64,000 bases of DNA from Bacteroides ovatus. GTDB lineage: Bacteria > Bacteroidota > Bacteroidia > Bacteroidales > Bacteroidaceae. This document shows, one piece after another, positions 37,747-46,701 of this stretch (positions within the stretch are counted from its first letter, which is position 1; each line of letters begins with the position of its first letter). The stretch lies in contig NZ_CP012938.1 in assembly GCF_001314995.1 (NCBI RefSeq), positions 4,030,001 through 4,094,000 of the forward strand. Direction: 5' to 3'. Below the pieces are notes generated by a model, which worked only from the letters and a program-made list of their open reading frames with translations, ran no database searches and was not told the origin of the DNA. The position numbers and the translations under genes were made by a program.

Positions 37747-37776
37747 TGGACAAGAACATAATAAAAGAAAAGACGT

Positions 37777-38304
37777 ATGCGTAAACTGAAAATAACAGAG
37801 CTGAACCGTATCAGTGCCGAAGAGTTTAAACAGGTTGAAAAACTGCCTTTGGTGGTAGTGCTGGACGATATTCGTAGTTTGCACAATATAGGTTCTGTGT
37901 TCCGTACTTCGGATGCTTTCCGTATTGAATGTATCTATCTGTGTGGTATAACAGCTACCCCACCGCACCCTGAAATGCATAAGACTGCGCTGGGTGCAGA
38001 GTTCACTGTCGACTGGAAGTATGTTAATAACGCTGTTGATGCTGTTGATAACCTCAAAAACGAAGGGTATATCGTTTATTCTGTAGAACAGGCGGAAGGA
38101 AGCATCATGCTTGATGAACTTCAGCTGGATAAAACCAAGAAGTACGCTATCGTTATGGGAAACGAGGTGAAAGGGGTACAGCAGGAGGTTATTAACCATT
38201 CGGATGGCTGTATAGAGATTCCTCAATATGGTACAAAACATTCGTTGAATGTTTCCGTAACTACCGGTATTGTGATTTGGGATTTGTTCAAAAAGTTACA
38301 CTAA
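37777..38304 (+). CDS. TrmH-family (SpoU) RNA 2'-O-methyltransferase
   Basis: A 175-residue cytoplasmic SPOUT methyltransferase. The three SpoU motifs are visible: LDDIRSLHNIGSVFRTSDAF (motif 1, with the catalytic Arg), AIVMGNEVKGVQQEV (motif 2) and IEIPQYGTKHSLNVSVTTGI (motif 3). The knotted C-terminal fold binds S-adenosylmethionine and methylates a ribose in tRNA or rRNA. It is a minimal form without the N-terminal substrate-binding domain of RlmB, so the exact target is unknown. Confidence 0.9.
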   Translation: MRKLKITELNRISAEEFKQVEKLPLVVVLDDIRSLHNIGSVFRTSDAFRIECIYLCGITATPPHPEMHKTALGAEFTVDWKYVNNAVDAVDNLKNEGYIVYSVEQAEGSIMLDELQLDKTKKYAIVMGNEVKGVQQEVINHSDGCIEIPQYGTKHSLNVSVTTGIVIWDLFKKLH

Positions 38305-38664
38305 TAGTCATAATACAGGATTGGTTAATAAGTTGTTTATAACGAGTTAATAGCTTAGTTAATTCATTTATAATCAATAACTATGTTCTGTTTATAACTA
38401 TATGGATCCATGTTGATTCTATGGGTGTTGGGTAGTTATTATTATAGTTGTTGATAGTTCGTTTTCAGGCTGTTAATACTTGAGTTGTCAGGTATTAACA
38501 GCCTATATGATACGTATTAATAACTGGGAACTCAAGTATTAACTTCTGAGAAACCGGAAATTAATACCTTGCAGGAAGCTTATTAATTCTTGAAATGATA
38601 ACTAGTATGGTTGAGTAGTGATCAATTAGTTTATAAAGTTGATAAACTTATAAGCTGATTGATT
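38305..38664. other. 360-bp intergenic region between convergent genes, with competing hairpins
   Basis: No gene. AGGCTGTTAATAC (38467-38479) pairs perfectly with GTATTAACAGCCT (38492-38504). The overlapping TTAATACTTGAGTT (38473-38486) is also a perfect 14-bp inverted match to AACTCAAGTATTAA (38529-38542). The two pairings exclude each other. The surrounding sequence is rich in GTTAATA-type words. Confidence 0.6.
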
Positions 38665-39270
38665 TTAGATCTGTCCGTTCTCCACCATCAACACTACACG
38701 TTCCGTTAGTTTGTCTTCACCTTGCGGATCATATTCTTTTTTTAAACTGACTCCGAACAATGCAGCAAAAGTCTGATAGAATCCCGCTTTGAAAGGTCCC
38801 ATAAATGCTTTTACCAGTTCATAACTGGTAGAATTGCTTTGGCGGTCTATTAATTTAATCAACAGTTTTCCCTGTGCAAACGAGAGTTTCTTCATTCGGG
38901 GAGTATATTGATCTTTCAATCCTTTTTCAACCCGTTTGATATGTTTTTGGCGGGCTTTCTCATTGGGTAAAGTCTGAAGATATTCGTAAGTTTCAATGAT
39001 GGCCTGGTTAATTTCTCTGGAGATAGGATATACCTTTTTCACATTGCGGATCAGTCGGTAATATTCCTGGCGTTCCTTTTCATTTTTGAATTTCAACGGA
39101 CGGAAAATATACACAGTTCTTAACTGGACACATGGAATGGTATCTCCATTGTAGATACACATCGGAACCAAATATCCATTGATGCTTTGTTTATCTTGAG
39201 CTTGCAGGCGCAACGAACAACAAACAATAGCAAACAGCGTCATTACTACTATGTTAAGCCTTCTTTTCAC
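38665..39270 (-). CDS. DUF4294-family secreted protein
   Basis: A 201-residue protein starting at a GTG (39270), with a basic N-terminus and signal peptide cleaved near LRLQAQD (residue 25). The body (NGYLVPMCIYNGDTIPCVQL, then RLIRNVKKVYPISREINQAI) matches the DUF4294 family, found across Bacteroidetes with unknown function. Its charged helical C-terminal half (KARQKHIKRVEKGLK, FAQGKLLIKLIDRQS) recalls a periplasmic helical domain. A TATTTTTG box on the minus strand (39275-39282) is only four bases from the start codon, which would make the message almost leaderless, so that box may be fortuitous. Confidence 0.8.
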   Translation of the reverse strand: MKRRLNIVVMTLFAIVCCSLRLQAQDKQSINGYLVPMCIYNGDTIPCVQLRTVYIFRPLKFKNEKERQEYYRLIRNVKKVYPISREINQAIIETYEYLQTLPNEKARQKHIKRVEKGLKDQYTPRMKKLSFAQGKLLIKLIDRQSNSTSYELVKAFMGPFKAGFYQTFAALFGVSLKKEYDPQGEDKLTERVVLMVENGQI

Positions 39271-39335
39271 GATACAAAAATAGAATTAAAATTTTATTAT
39301 TCAGACATTTCTCTTCGATGTTAACCTATTTAAAG

Positions 39336-39343
39336 TATCTTTG
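39336..39343 (+). promoter_or_regulatory. -7 box for the helix-hairpin-helix gene
   Basis: TATCTTTG, an exact consensus, 44 bases before the ATG at 39388. Confidence 0.6.
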
Positions 39344-39387
39344 CGGCCTTATCTGTTAAAAAGCAGGAAGAATAAACCATTTTATTG

Positions 39388-41436
39388 ATGAAAACTATTC
39401 AACTTTTACGGTTGATAAGTATTATAAACAGCCTGTTAATAATTCCTGCTTGTAGTGCTCAAAACCTTTCTGAAAGTCTTTTAGAAGATGTTCTTGAAGA
39501 TTTATCCGTTAATAACGGAACTGATAACTCTGTTAATACTCCTAATTGGGAAAATGAATTGGAAGAACTTTCCAATCGTATGCAGGAACCAGTTAATTTG
39601 AATGTTGCTACCCGTGAACAACTCGAACAGTTTCCTTTCCTTAGTGATATTCAGATTGAACATTTGCTGGCTTACATCTATATACACGGACAGATGAAAA
39701 CCATCTATGAACTTCAACTGGTAGAAGAGATGGATAGGCAAACAATCCAGTATTTACTACCTTTTGTCTGTATAAAAGCTATTAACAATGAACCTGCTTT
39801 TCGGTGGAAAAGTCTGTTGAAAAGCGCAGCGAAATATGGAAAAAATGAGCTGTTAACTCGCTTTGATATACCATTTTGTAGGCGAAAAGGTTATGAACAT
39901 ACCTATTTAGGACCTTCTGTTTATAACTCTGTGAAATACAGTTTCCGATACAGTGACCGACTCTATGCAGGAGTCGTTGCTGAAAAAGATGCTGGAGAAC
40001 CTTTTGGAGCTTTACACAATCGCTACGGCTATGATTATTATTCCTTTTATCTGTTATTAAAAGATTGTGGACGATTAAAAGCATTAGCTATTGGTAACTA
40101 TCGGCTTAGTTTCGGACAAGGATTAGTGATTAGCACTGATTATCTGATGGGAAAAACAATTTATGCCTCTTCTTTCAACAATCGCAGTGGCGGAATAAAG
40201 AAACACTCTTCCAGCGATGAATACAATTATTTTCGGGGAGTGGCCGCCACTGTTGCTTTATCTAAAGATTGGGATCTTTCCGGTTTCTATTCACACCGTT
40301 CATTAGATGGAGTAATCACTGACGGAGAAATCACCTCTATCTATAAAACCGGACTGCACCGAAGTCAAAAAGAAGCGGATAAAAAGAACCTATTCACCAT
40401 GCAATTAACAGGTGGACACGTGAGTTATCAACACAACCGTATTCGACTGGGTATCACCGGTATTTACTACCTTTTCAACCGACCATACGAACCGGAATTA
40501 ACAGGCTATTCCAAATACAATCTTCATGGAAACAACTTCTATAATCTGGGGATTGATTATGCTTACCGCTGGCATCGTTTTTCTTTTCAAGGAGAGACGG
40601 TCATCGGAAAACAAGGTTGGGCCTCTTTGAACCGTTTGCAATATTCACCGGTTCAAAACACTCAAATCATGTTGATACACCGGTTTTATTCTTATAACTA
40701 TTGGGCCATGTTTGCCCATTCTTTTGGTGAAGGAAGTACGACACAAAATGAACAGGGATATTATATCGGCATGGAGACTTCTCCTTTTGCCTATTGGAAA
40801 TTCTTCGCCTCATTCGATTTATTTTCTTTTCCGTGGAAAAAATACAGAGTAAATAAACCCTCTCGCGGAACAGACGGATTGCTTCAAGCCACTTTCACTC
40901 CACGCAGCTATCTATCCATGTATCTGAAGTACCGCTATAAACGCAAAGAACGGGATTGGACAGGTAGTAAAGGATCACTAACACTTCCTATTTTTCACCA
41001 TCAACTTCGTTATCGTTTGAACTATTCTTTAGGAGATGTGTTAAGCAGTCGTACAACTTTAGATTATAATCATTTTCATTCTCAGGACAGAGCTGCTAAT
41101 ATAGGATATCAGGTTACACAAATGATATCCTCCCAACTGCCTTGGGCCAGGCTGTTTGCTGACGTTCAGGGCAGTTACTTTTTTACAGACGATTATGATT
41201 CGCGTGTATATGCTTCGGAAAGCGGATTGCTTTATACGTTTTACACACCGTCCTTCCAAGGTCGTGGATTTCGCTGCTCCGTTCGTTTCAGATATGAACT
41301 GAATAAGCACTGGTTGTTCATAACCAAGTTTGGCGAAACAGTCTATTTAGACCGGAATGAGATCGGTTCGGACAATGATTTGATCTGTGGAAATAAAAAA
41401 GCAGATGTACAAATGCAACTGCGTATTAAGTTTTAA
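39388..41436 (+). CDS. Helix-hairpin-helix domain outer-membrane protein
   Basis: A 682-residue exported protein (signal peptide ending near PACSAQ; the cysteine could also be a lipobox). Residues about 65-130 form ComEA-like helix-hairpin-helix repeats (VNLNVATREQLEQFPFLSD, MKTIYELQLVEEMDRQTI). The remaining 500 residues are rich in aromatic beta strands of outer-membrane barrel type (RLSFGQGLVI, MYLKYRYKRKERDW, ending QMQLRIKF). This architecture is common in Bacteroidetes; the HhH part suggests DNA or protein contact at the periplasmic face, but the role is unknown. A TTG at 39385 precedes the ATG; I use the ATG. Confidence 0.78.
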   Translation: MKTIQLLRLISIINSLLIIPACSAQNLSESLLEDVLEDLSVNNGTDNSVNTPNWENELEELSNRMQEPVNLNVATREQLEQFPFLSDIQIEHLLAYIYIHGQMKTIYELQLVEEMDRQTIQYLLPFVCIKAINNEPAFRWKSLLKSAAKYGKNELLTRFDIPFCRRKGYEHTYLGPSVYNSVKYSFRYSDRLYAGVVAEKDAGEPFGALHNRYGYDYYSFYLLLKDCGRLKALAIGNYRLSFGQGLVISTDYLMGKTIYASSFNNRSGGIKKHSSSDEYNYFRGVAATVALSKDWDLSGFYSHRSLDGVITDGEITSIYKTGLHRSQKEADKKNLFTMQLTGGHVSYQHNRIRLGITGIYYLFNRPYEPELTGYSKYNLHGNNFYNLGIDYAYRWHRFSFQGETVIGKQGWASLNRLQYSPVQNTQIMLIHRFYSYNYWAMFAHSFGEGSTTQNEQGYYIGMETSPFAYWKFFASFDLFSFPWKKYRVNKPSRGTDGLLQATFTPRSYLSMYLKYRYKRKERDWTGSKGSLTLPIFHHQLRYRLNYSLGDVLSSRTTLDYNHFHSQDRAANIGYQVTQMISSQLPWARLFADVQGSYFFTDDYDSRVYASESGLLYTFYTPSFQGRGFRCSVRFRYELNKHWLFITKFGETVYLDRNEIGSDNDLICGNKKADVQMQLRIKF

Positions 41437-41438
41437 TG

Positions 41439-41446
41439 TATATTTG
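41439..41446 (+). promoter_or_regulatory. -7 box for the ECF sigma gene
   Basis: TATATTTG matches TAnnTTTG, 33 bases before the sigma factor ATG and just after the preceding stop codon. Confidence 0.5.
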
Positions 41447-41479
41447 TCTGCCAGAAATAACAGAAGAATACGATATTAA

Positions 41480-41989
41480 ATGGATGACAGGGCTACTTTT
41501 GACAAAATGTTTAATGAATGGTATGCACAGTTTGTATATTTTGCATATTATTTTATAAATGACGCTGAGGTATGCAGAGATATCGTAAGTGATGCTTTTG
41601 AGTATTTGTGGCGTAATTATGAAAAGATAGAAGAAGCGACGGCTAAAACTTATCTTTATACAATCATTCGTACACGTTGCATTGACTATCTTCGCAAGCA
41701 AAATATCCATGAAGAATATGTAGAGTTCACTTCGCAATTAACTGATAAAATGATAGAAGTCGATTCACAACATTCTGATTCTCGTGTTTTGCGTATTCGT
41801 AAAGCTATGGAAAAGTTGACTCCTTATAATTATCATATATTGGAAGCATGCTATATTCATAATAAGAAATATAAAGAAGTGGCCGAAGAATTGAATGTAA
41901 GTGTTGCGGCTATTCATAAGAATATAGTAAAGGCTTTGCGTATTCTTCGCGAAGAATTGGGGCAAGAGGGTAACCGGAATAGACTTTAA
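41480..41989 (+). CDS. ECF RNA polymerase sigma factor (FecI-like)
   Basis: A 169-residue sigma-70 family protein with only regions 2 and 4. Region 2 is DKMFNEWYAQFVYFAYYFIN through DIVSDAFEYLWRN; region 4 is MEKLTPYNYHILEACYIHN through YKEVAEELNVSVAAIHKNI, the helix-turn-helix for the -35 element. It is followed 31 bases later by a FecR-type anti-sigma factor and then a SusC with STN domain, the standard cell-surface signalling cascade. It should bind RNA polymerase when the anti-sigma is released and switch on the SusC operon, perhaps through the GGGTAACC element at 43263. Confidence 0.92.
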   Translation: MDDRATFDKMFNEWYAQFVYFAYYFINDAEVCRDIVSDAFEYLWRNYEKIEEATAKTYLYTIIRTRCIDYLRKQNIHEEYVEFTSQLTDKMIEVDSQHSDSRVLRIRKAMEKLTPYNYHILEACYIHNKKYKEVAEELNVSVAAIHKNIVKALRILREELGQEGNRNRL

Positions 41990-42020
41990 AACGTAAATAT
42001 ATATATTGAATACATTATTT

Positions 42021-43199
42021 ATGGATGAAAAGAATATAAATATAAGTAAGTCGGAAGAAGAACTCCTGGAAATTATGGAGAATCGTTCTCATATAACTGC
42101 TGATCAATTACATAATTTGAAAGAAGATGAGGAATGCTTGCAAGCATGTTCTGATTTGGCAGAAATTGTGATAGAGATGCAGAAAAAACAAAATATGCTG
42201 GCAATTGATGTCCGGAATGAAATGGCAGATTTTCATAATAAACATTCTAAAAACAATCGAAGAAAAAATACACGCATGCTGTTGTGGGCCAGTATCACAG
42301 GTGTAGCGGCAGCTGTTGTCATAATTTTAGTTTTGCGTGCAATGATGATTTCGTCGCAACCGGAAATCATTCAAGTGTTTCAAGCCAATCATGTTGCCCA
42401 AGAAGTCACTTTACAAGTGAATGATGAGAAGGAAATAAAACCACTGAAAGAAGTAGTAGAATCTTTTTCGTCTTCTTCCGCTGCACAGTTGTCTTCTAAA
42501 GAAATAGATTATAGTCGCGCTCTTCTTCAGACAGAAACCAAGGAAGTGGGAAAGCAGAGAATACAGATACATAGATTAAGTATTCCCAGGGGAGAGACAT
42601 TCAAAGTTGTTTTATCCGAAGGAACCGAAGTCTTCTTGAATTCAGACAGTCGATTAGCTTACCCTACGATTTTTAAAGGAAAAGAAAGAGTCGTCTCTTT
42701 GGAAGGTGAAGCTTATTTTAAAGTTACTAAAGATGCAGAACATCCTTTTATTGTAAAAACTGGAAATATACAGGTTCGCGTATTAGGAACGGAATTTAAT
42801 GTGCGTAGCTACTCTCCTACTGACGTTCGTGTTACGCTCATTACAGGAAAAGTGGCTGTTAGCGATACTTGTGGGGTTCATAGTGTTGAAATGATGCCGG
42901 GACAAAGTGCACAACTTTCTTCTAACGGAACATTTGCTGTGAAAGAGGTGGATATTGAATCATTTTTATATTGGAAGGAAGGATTTTTCTATTTTGACGA
43001 TGTTGCTCTGGTTGACATGATGAAAGAAATAGGGCGTTGGTATAATATAGATATTGAGTTCCGCAATAGCAAAATCATGGATCTTCGTATGCATTTCTTT
43101 GCAAATCGTCATCAAGACATCTTTCATTTGATTGAATTATTGAATCGAATGGAGAGAATACATGCTTATTTTGAAGCAGGAAAACTAATTATCGAATAA
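42021..43199 (+). CDS. FecR-family anti-sigma factor
   Basis: A 392-residue inner-membrane protein. The cytoplasmic N-terminus (1-85) would hold the sigma factor. One membrane helix lies at 86-108 (MLLWASITGVAAAVVIILVL). The periplasmic FecR domain (about 175-285) has IPRGETFKVVLSEGTEVFLN, VSLEGEAYFKVTKD and VRVLGTEFNVRSY, and the C-terminal DUF4974 domain begins VALVDMMKEIGRWYNIDIEF. It receives a signal from the STN domain of the transporter encoded next. The frame opens with TTG at 42006, but ATG 42021 is preferred. Confidence 0.92.
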   Translation: MDEKNINISKSEEELLEIMENRSHITADQLHNLKEDEECLQACSDLAEIVIEMQKKQNMLAIDVRNEMADFHNKHSKNNRRKNTRMLLWASITGVAAAVVIILVLRAMMISSQPEIIQVFQANHVAQEVTLQVNDEKEIKPLKEVVESFSSSSAAQLSSKEIDYSRALLQTETKEVGKQRIQIHRLSIPRGETFKVVLSEGTEVFLNSDSRLAYPTIFKGKERVVSLEGEAYFKVTKDAEHPFIVKTGNIQVRVLGTEFNVRSYSPTDVRVTLITGKVAVSDTCGVHSVEMMPGQSAQLSSNGTFAVKEVDIESFLYWKEGFFYFDDVALVDMMKEIGRWYNIDIEFRNSKIMDLRMHFFANRHQDIFHLIELLNRMERIHAYFEAGKLIIE

Positions 43200-43262
43200 A
43201 AAGCAAGCAAAAAGATATAAATCTGAATAGAAAAATATATTTCTGAAAAAAAACTCTTTTAA

Positions 43263-43292
43263 GGGTAACCATTCTTTTTTAAACTTCGTATA
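43263..43292 (+). promoter_or_regulatory. Candidate ECF-sigma promoter of the second SusCD operon
   Basis: GGGTAACC (43263-43270), 16 bases, CGTATA (43287-43292). AAC and CGT at about 16 bp are the usual -35/-10 hallmarks of ECF promoters, unlike the TAnnTTTG boxes elsewhere. It lies 40 bases before the SusC ATG. Confidence 0.5.
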
Positions 43293-43331
43293 CAATTAAA
43301 AGAATGAAATATTATTTAACTATTCAGGCTT

Positions 43332-46300
43332 ATGAAAAAGAATCAAGCACAGAAGTTCATTGTTTTATTTTGGCTTTTCCTTTTTGCCTATTCATGGCGT
43401 GTGGAAGCACAGACAGGCAAAGAAAAGCAACTAACAATGGAGTTTAAAAATGAAGGGTTGCCCTCTATTTTTAAACGTTTTGAAAAAGTATCGGGGTATA
43501 AAGTTCTTTTTATTTACGATGAAATTAGTTCTTATACTTCTACCGGAAAAGTAGAAAAAGCTACAGTTGATGAAGCATTGAAAGTGATTATTGGAAAAAA
43601 TCCGTTAAAATACCACATTGACGGACAATTCATAAATATCACAAAAAAAGATTCTAAGAAGTTTTTCTCACAAGTAAAGGGAAAAGTTTTTTCCGAGGAA
43701 GACGGACTTCCGGTTATTGGCGCCACTATTATAGTGGAAGGTCCTAATAATATCCGTACTATCACAGATAATAATGGTAATTTTCAGCTCTCTGATGTTT
43801 CGAAAGATAGCCGAGTCAGAATATCGTATGTAGGTTTGGAAACCCAGTTCTTGAATCCTTCATCCTATATGTCGGTAGTGATGAAGTCTGATACAAAGGC
43901 GCTGGATGAGGTAGTGGTGACAGGTATGTTCAATAGGAAGAAAGAGGGATTCACCGGTTCTGCTGTTACTATCAAGGGTGAAGACCTGAAAAAATATAGT
44001 ACGAATAATGTGGCTAAAGCAATAGCTGCTGTCGCTCCTGGGCTTCGCATCATGGATAATATCAATATGGGGTCTAATCCGAATAATCTGCCTGATATGC
44101 GTATGCGTGGCGGTGCAAATATGGATATGGCTACACAGTCTGCGGTAGATTTTAATTCTACCAGTAATGACGTATTAGCAGTTCAGGGCGAATATGAGAC
44201 CTATGCCAATCAACCGCTGCTTATCATGGACGGATTTGAAATCACCATACAGACACTTGCCGATATGGATCCCGACCGTGTTGCTTCTATCGTTGTGTTG
44301 AAAGATGCGGCAGCTACAGCTATTTACGGCTCGCGTGCGGCAAATGGAGTAATTGTTATCGAAAGCAAGACTCCCAAACCGGGACGGATTTGGGTGACTT
44401 ATGGTGGGGAACTTCGTATTGAAGCTCCGGATATGACCGGATATAATTTAATGAATGCAAGAGAGAAGATAGACGCAGAGTTGCAAAGCGGGCTTTATAC
44501 ATACGGTGGTGAGACAGTTGAAAAATGGCAGCTCTATCAATCTAAATTGCGTGAAGTGCTGGCAGGAGTAAATACTTATTGGCTGGACAAGCCTTTGCAA
44601 ACAGCTTTCCAACAACGACATACGGTTACGTTGGAAGGTGGTGACGAAGCCTTGCGTTATCGGATGTATGTCGGATATAATAGTTCTCCGGGTGTGATGA
44701 AAGACAGTAAGCGTGATGTATTGACCGGTTCACTTGATTTTCAGTATCGCCTGAAAAAAGTGTTGTTAAAGAATAGCATTACGTTGGATAATTCGGTAGC
44801 TAATGAGTCTCCGTGGGGAAGTTTTAGTGAATATACCCGCTTGAATCCTTATCTGCGTCCATATGGAGAGAACGGAGAAATACAAAAACGGCTTGATAAT
44901 TTCGAAGGAGTGGGTGGTGAGTCGAGCTACCTGAATCCGATGTATAATACGACATTCAACAGTAAAGACCAAAGTAAAAACTTTACAGTACGTGAACTTT
45001 TCAAGGTGGAATATAATCCTACTAATGAATTACGGTTTGAAGGAGCTTTTAATTTGTCCAAAAGCGTAGGACATCGTGATATTTTTCGTCCTGCACAACA
45101 TACGCTTTTTGATAATGTGACCGATCCTACCTTAAGAGGTGATTACCGCAGAAGTCAGAGCGAAGCTGTCAATTGGGGCATAGATTTAACAGGAAGCTGG
45201 AATAAGCAACTGGAAGATCACTACCTGACTGCTAATGCACGTATGAGTGTATTGGAGAATAATTCGGAGACTTATGGAAACTATGTGACTGGTTTCCCGA
45301 ATGATAATATGGATAACTTGTTGTTTGGTAAGAAATATAATGAGAAGGTGACAGGAGATGAGAGGACAACGCGCTCCATTGGTTGGGTAGCTGCTGGAGG
45401 CTATTCTTATAAATATAAGTATTCGTTCGACTTTAATATACGCTTGGACGGTTCATCACAGTTTGGAAAAAATAACCGTTGGGCTCCTTTCTGGTCAACC
45501 GGATTACGTTGGGATTTGAAAAAAGAGAACTTTTTGAAAGATGTATCTTTTATTTCCGATTTTATTTTGAGGGGTACATACGGTACGACCGGTTCCCAAG
45601 GTTTTGATCCTTATCAGGCACATGGTTATTATACATATTCCAATTTACTGCTTCCTTATTACTCATCGGATGCAACAGGTTCGGAAATCTTGGCTATGCA
45701 TAATGAAAGTTTAAAATGGCAGACTACAAAAAGTACTAATCTTGCCTTGGAACTCGGTTTTTTCGATCAGCGTTTTACTGCACGTGTGGAATATTATCGG
45801 AAAATAACAGATAATATGGTTGCCAATATAAGTCTTGCTCCTTCTCTTGGTTTCAGCAGTTATCCGGAAAATCTGGGAAAGATAGAGAATAAGGGTTGGG
45901 AAATTTCTCTCTCGGCTATTCCTTATAAAAACACTGCTAAACAAGCTTATTGGACAATTACAGTAAACGGTTCTCATAATACTGACAAACTATTGAAAAT
46001 ATCGGAAGCGATGAAATACAGAAATGATAAAAGTGCATCAGATTTAAAAGATACGCCGTTGCCACGTTATGAAGAAGGTGAATCTCTTTCCCGTATTTGG
46101 GTAGTACGTTCATTAGGTATTGATCCGGCTTCCGGAGATGAAATATTATTGAAACGTAACGGGGAGATGACGAGTGCCGTTAACTGGAGTGCGAATGATG
46201 TAGTACCTATTGGTAATACAGAACCTAAATGGCAAGGATATATTAATTCTTCCTTTACATACAGAGGTTGGGGAGCAGATGTCAGCTTCAGGTATCAGTT

Positions 46301-46685
46301 TGGCGGTCAGGTATATAATCAGACCTTGCTTGACAAGGTGGAAAATGCTAATTTGAAATATAATGTAGATCGACGGGTAACTCAGCTACGTTGGGCGAAA
46401 CCGGGTGATAAGGCACAGTTCCGTGTTCTTAATCCTAACGGTTTGGAAACGAAAGCCACTTCCCGGTTTATAATGGATGAAAATATATTCCAGGGAAGTT
46501 CGTTGTCTGTTTACTATCGTATGGATCGTACTAATACAAAATTTATTAGTCATTGGGGATTGAGTTCCGCTAAAGTGACGTTTAATATGGAAGACTTTTT
46601 CTATTGGTCTACAGTGAAACGCGAAAGAGGTTTGTACTATCCGTATTCCCGTCAGTTTACATTTGCTTTGAATGTTGCTTTCTAA
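43332..46685 (+). CDS. SusC-family TonB-dependent transducer with STN domain
   Basis: A 1117-residue outer-membrane transporter. Signal peptide ends near VEAQ (residue 27). Residues about 32-105 form the secretin/TonB short N-terminal (STN) signalling domain (LTMEFKNEGLPSIFKRFEKV). The carboxypeptidase-regulatory-like domain is at about 114-195, followed by the plug (VVVTGMFNRKKEG, PLLIMDGFEI, LKDAAATAIYGSRAANGVI) and a barrel ending FTFALNVAF. The STN domain links uptake to the FecR anti-sigma factor directly upstream, so substrate binding should induce the operon. The ECF-like promoter lies just before the gene. The substrate is unknown; the proteases downstream point to peptide-containing ligands. 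Confidence 0.95.
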   Translation: MKKNQAQKFIVLFWLFLFAYSWRVEAQTGKEKQLTMEFKNEGLPSIFKRFEKVSGYKVLFIYDEISSYTSTGKVEKATVDEALKVIIGKNPLKYHIDGQFINITKKDSKKFFSQVKGKVFSEEDGLPVIGATIIVEGPNNIRTITDNNGNFQLSDVSKDSRVRISYVGLETQFLNPSSYMSVVMKSDTKALDEVVVTGMFNRKKEGFTGSAVTIKGEDLKKYSTNNVAKAIAAVAPGLRIMDNINMGSNPNNLPDMRMRGGANMDMATQSAVDFNSTSNDVLAVQGEYETYANQPLLIMDGFEITIQTLADMDPDRVASIVVLKDAAATAIYGSRAANGVIVIESKTPKPGRIWVTYGGELRIEAPDMTGYNLMNAREKIDAELQSGLYTYGGETVEKWQLYQSKLREVLAGVNTYWLDKPLQTAFQQRHTVTLEGGDEALRYRMYVGYNSSPGVMKDSKRDVLTGSLDFQYRLKKVLLKNSITLDNSVANESPWGSFSEYTRLNPYLRPYGENGEIQKRLDNFEGVGGESSYLNPMYNTTFNSKDQSKNFTVRELFKVEYNPTNELRFEGAFNLSKSVGHRDIFRPAQHTLFDNVTDPTLRGDYRRSQSEAVNWGIDLTGSWNKQLEDHYLTANARMSVLENNSETYGNYVTGFPNDNMDNLLFGKKYNEKVTGDERTTRSIGWVAAGGYSYKYKYSFDFNIRLDGSSQFGKNNRWAPFWSTGLRWDLKKENFLKDVSFISDFILRGTYGTTGSQGFDPYQAHGYYTYSNLLLPYYSSDATGSEILAMHNESLKWQTTKSTNLALELGFFDQRFTARVEYYRKITDNMVANISLAPSLGFSSYPENLGKIENKGWEISLSAIPYKNTAKQAYWTITVNGSHNTDKLLKISEAMKYRNDKSASDLKDTPLPRYEEGESLSRIWVVRSLGIDPASGDEILLKRNGEMTSAVNWSANDVVPIGNTEPKWQGYINSSFTYRGWGADVSFRYQFGGQVYNQTLLDKVENANLKYNVDRRVTQLRWAKPGDKAQFRVLNPNGLETKATSRFIMDENIFQGSSLSVYYRMDRTNTKFISHWGLSSAKVTFNMEDFFYWSTVKRERGLYYPYSRQFTFALNVAF

Positions 46686-46701
46686 TTAAAAACCTATTTG
46701 T

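Larger units (their letters stand above)
37275..37776. other. 502-bp divergent intergenic region between nadA and trmH-like gene
   Basis: A/T-rich DNA with no gene. It contains a candidate minus-strand -7 box (37524-37531), a plus-strand -7 box (37739-37746) and several TGTTGATAA/TTATCAACA words (37511, 37710), which I do not regard as an origin. Confidence 0.5.

Noticed and set aside
37321..38560. Several TGTTGATAA, TTATCAACA and TGTTAATAA words resembling DnaA boxes, suggesting an origin of replication
   Set aside because: They are scattered through both coding and intergenic DNA, mostly deviate from TTATCCACA, and no dnaA, dnaN or AT-rich unwinding block with clustered boxes is present.
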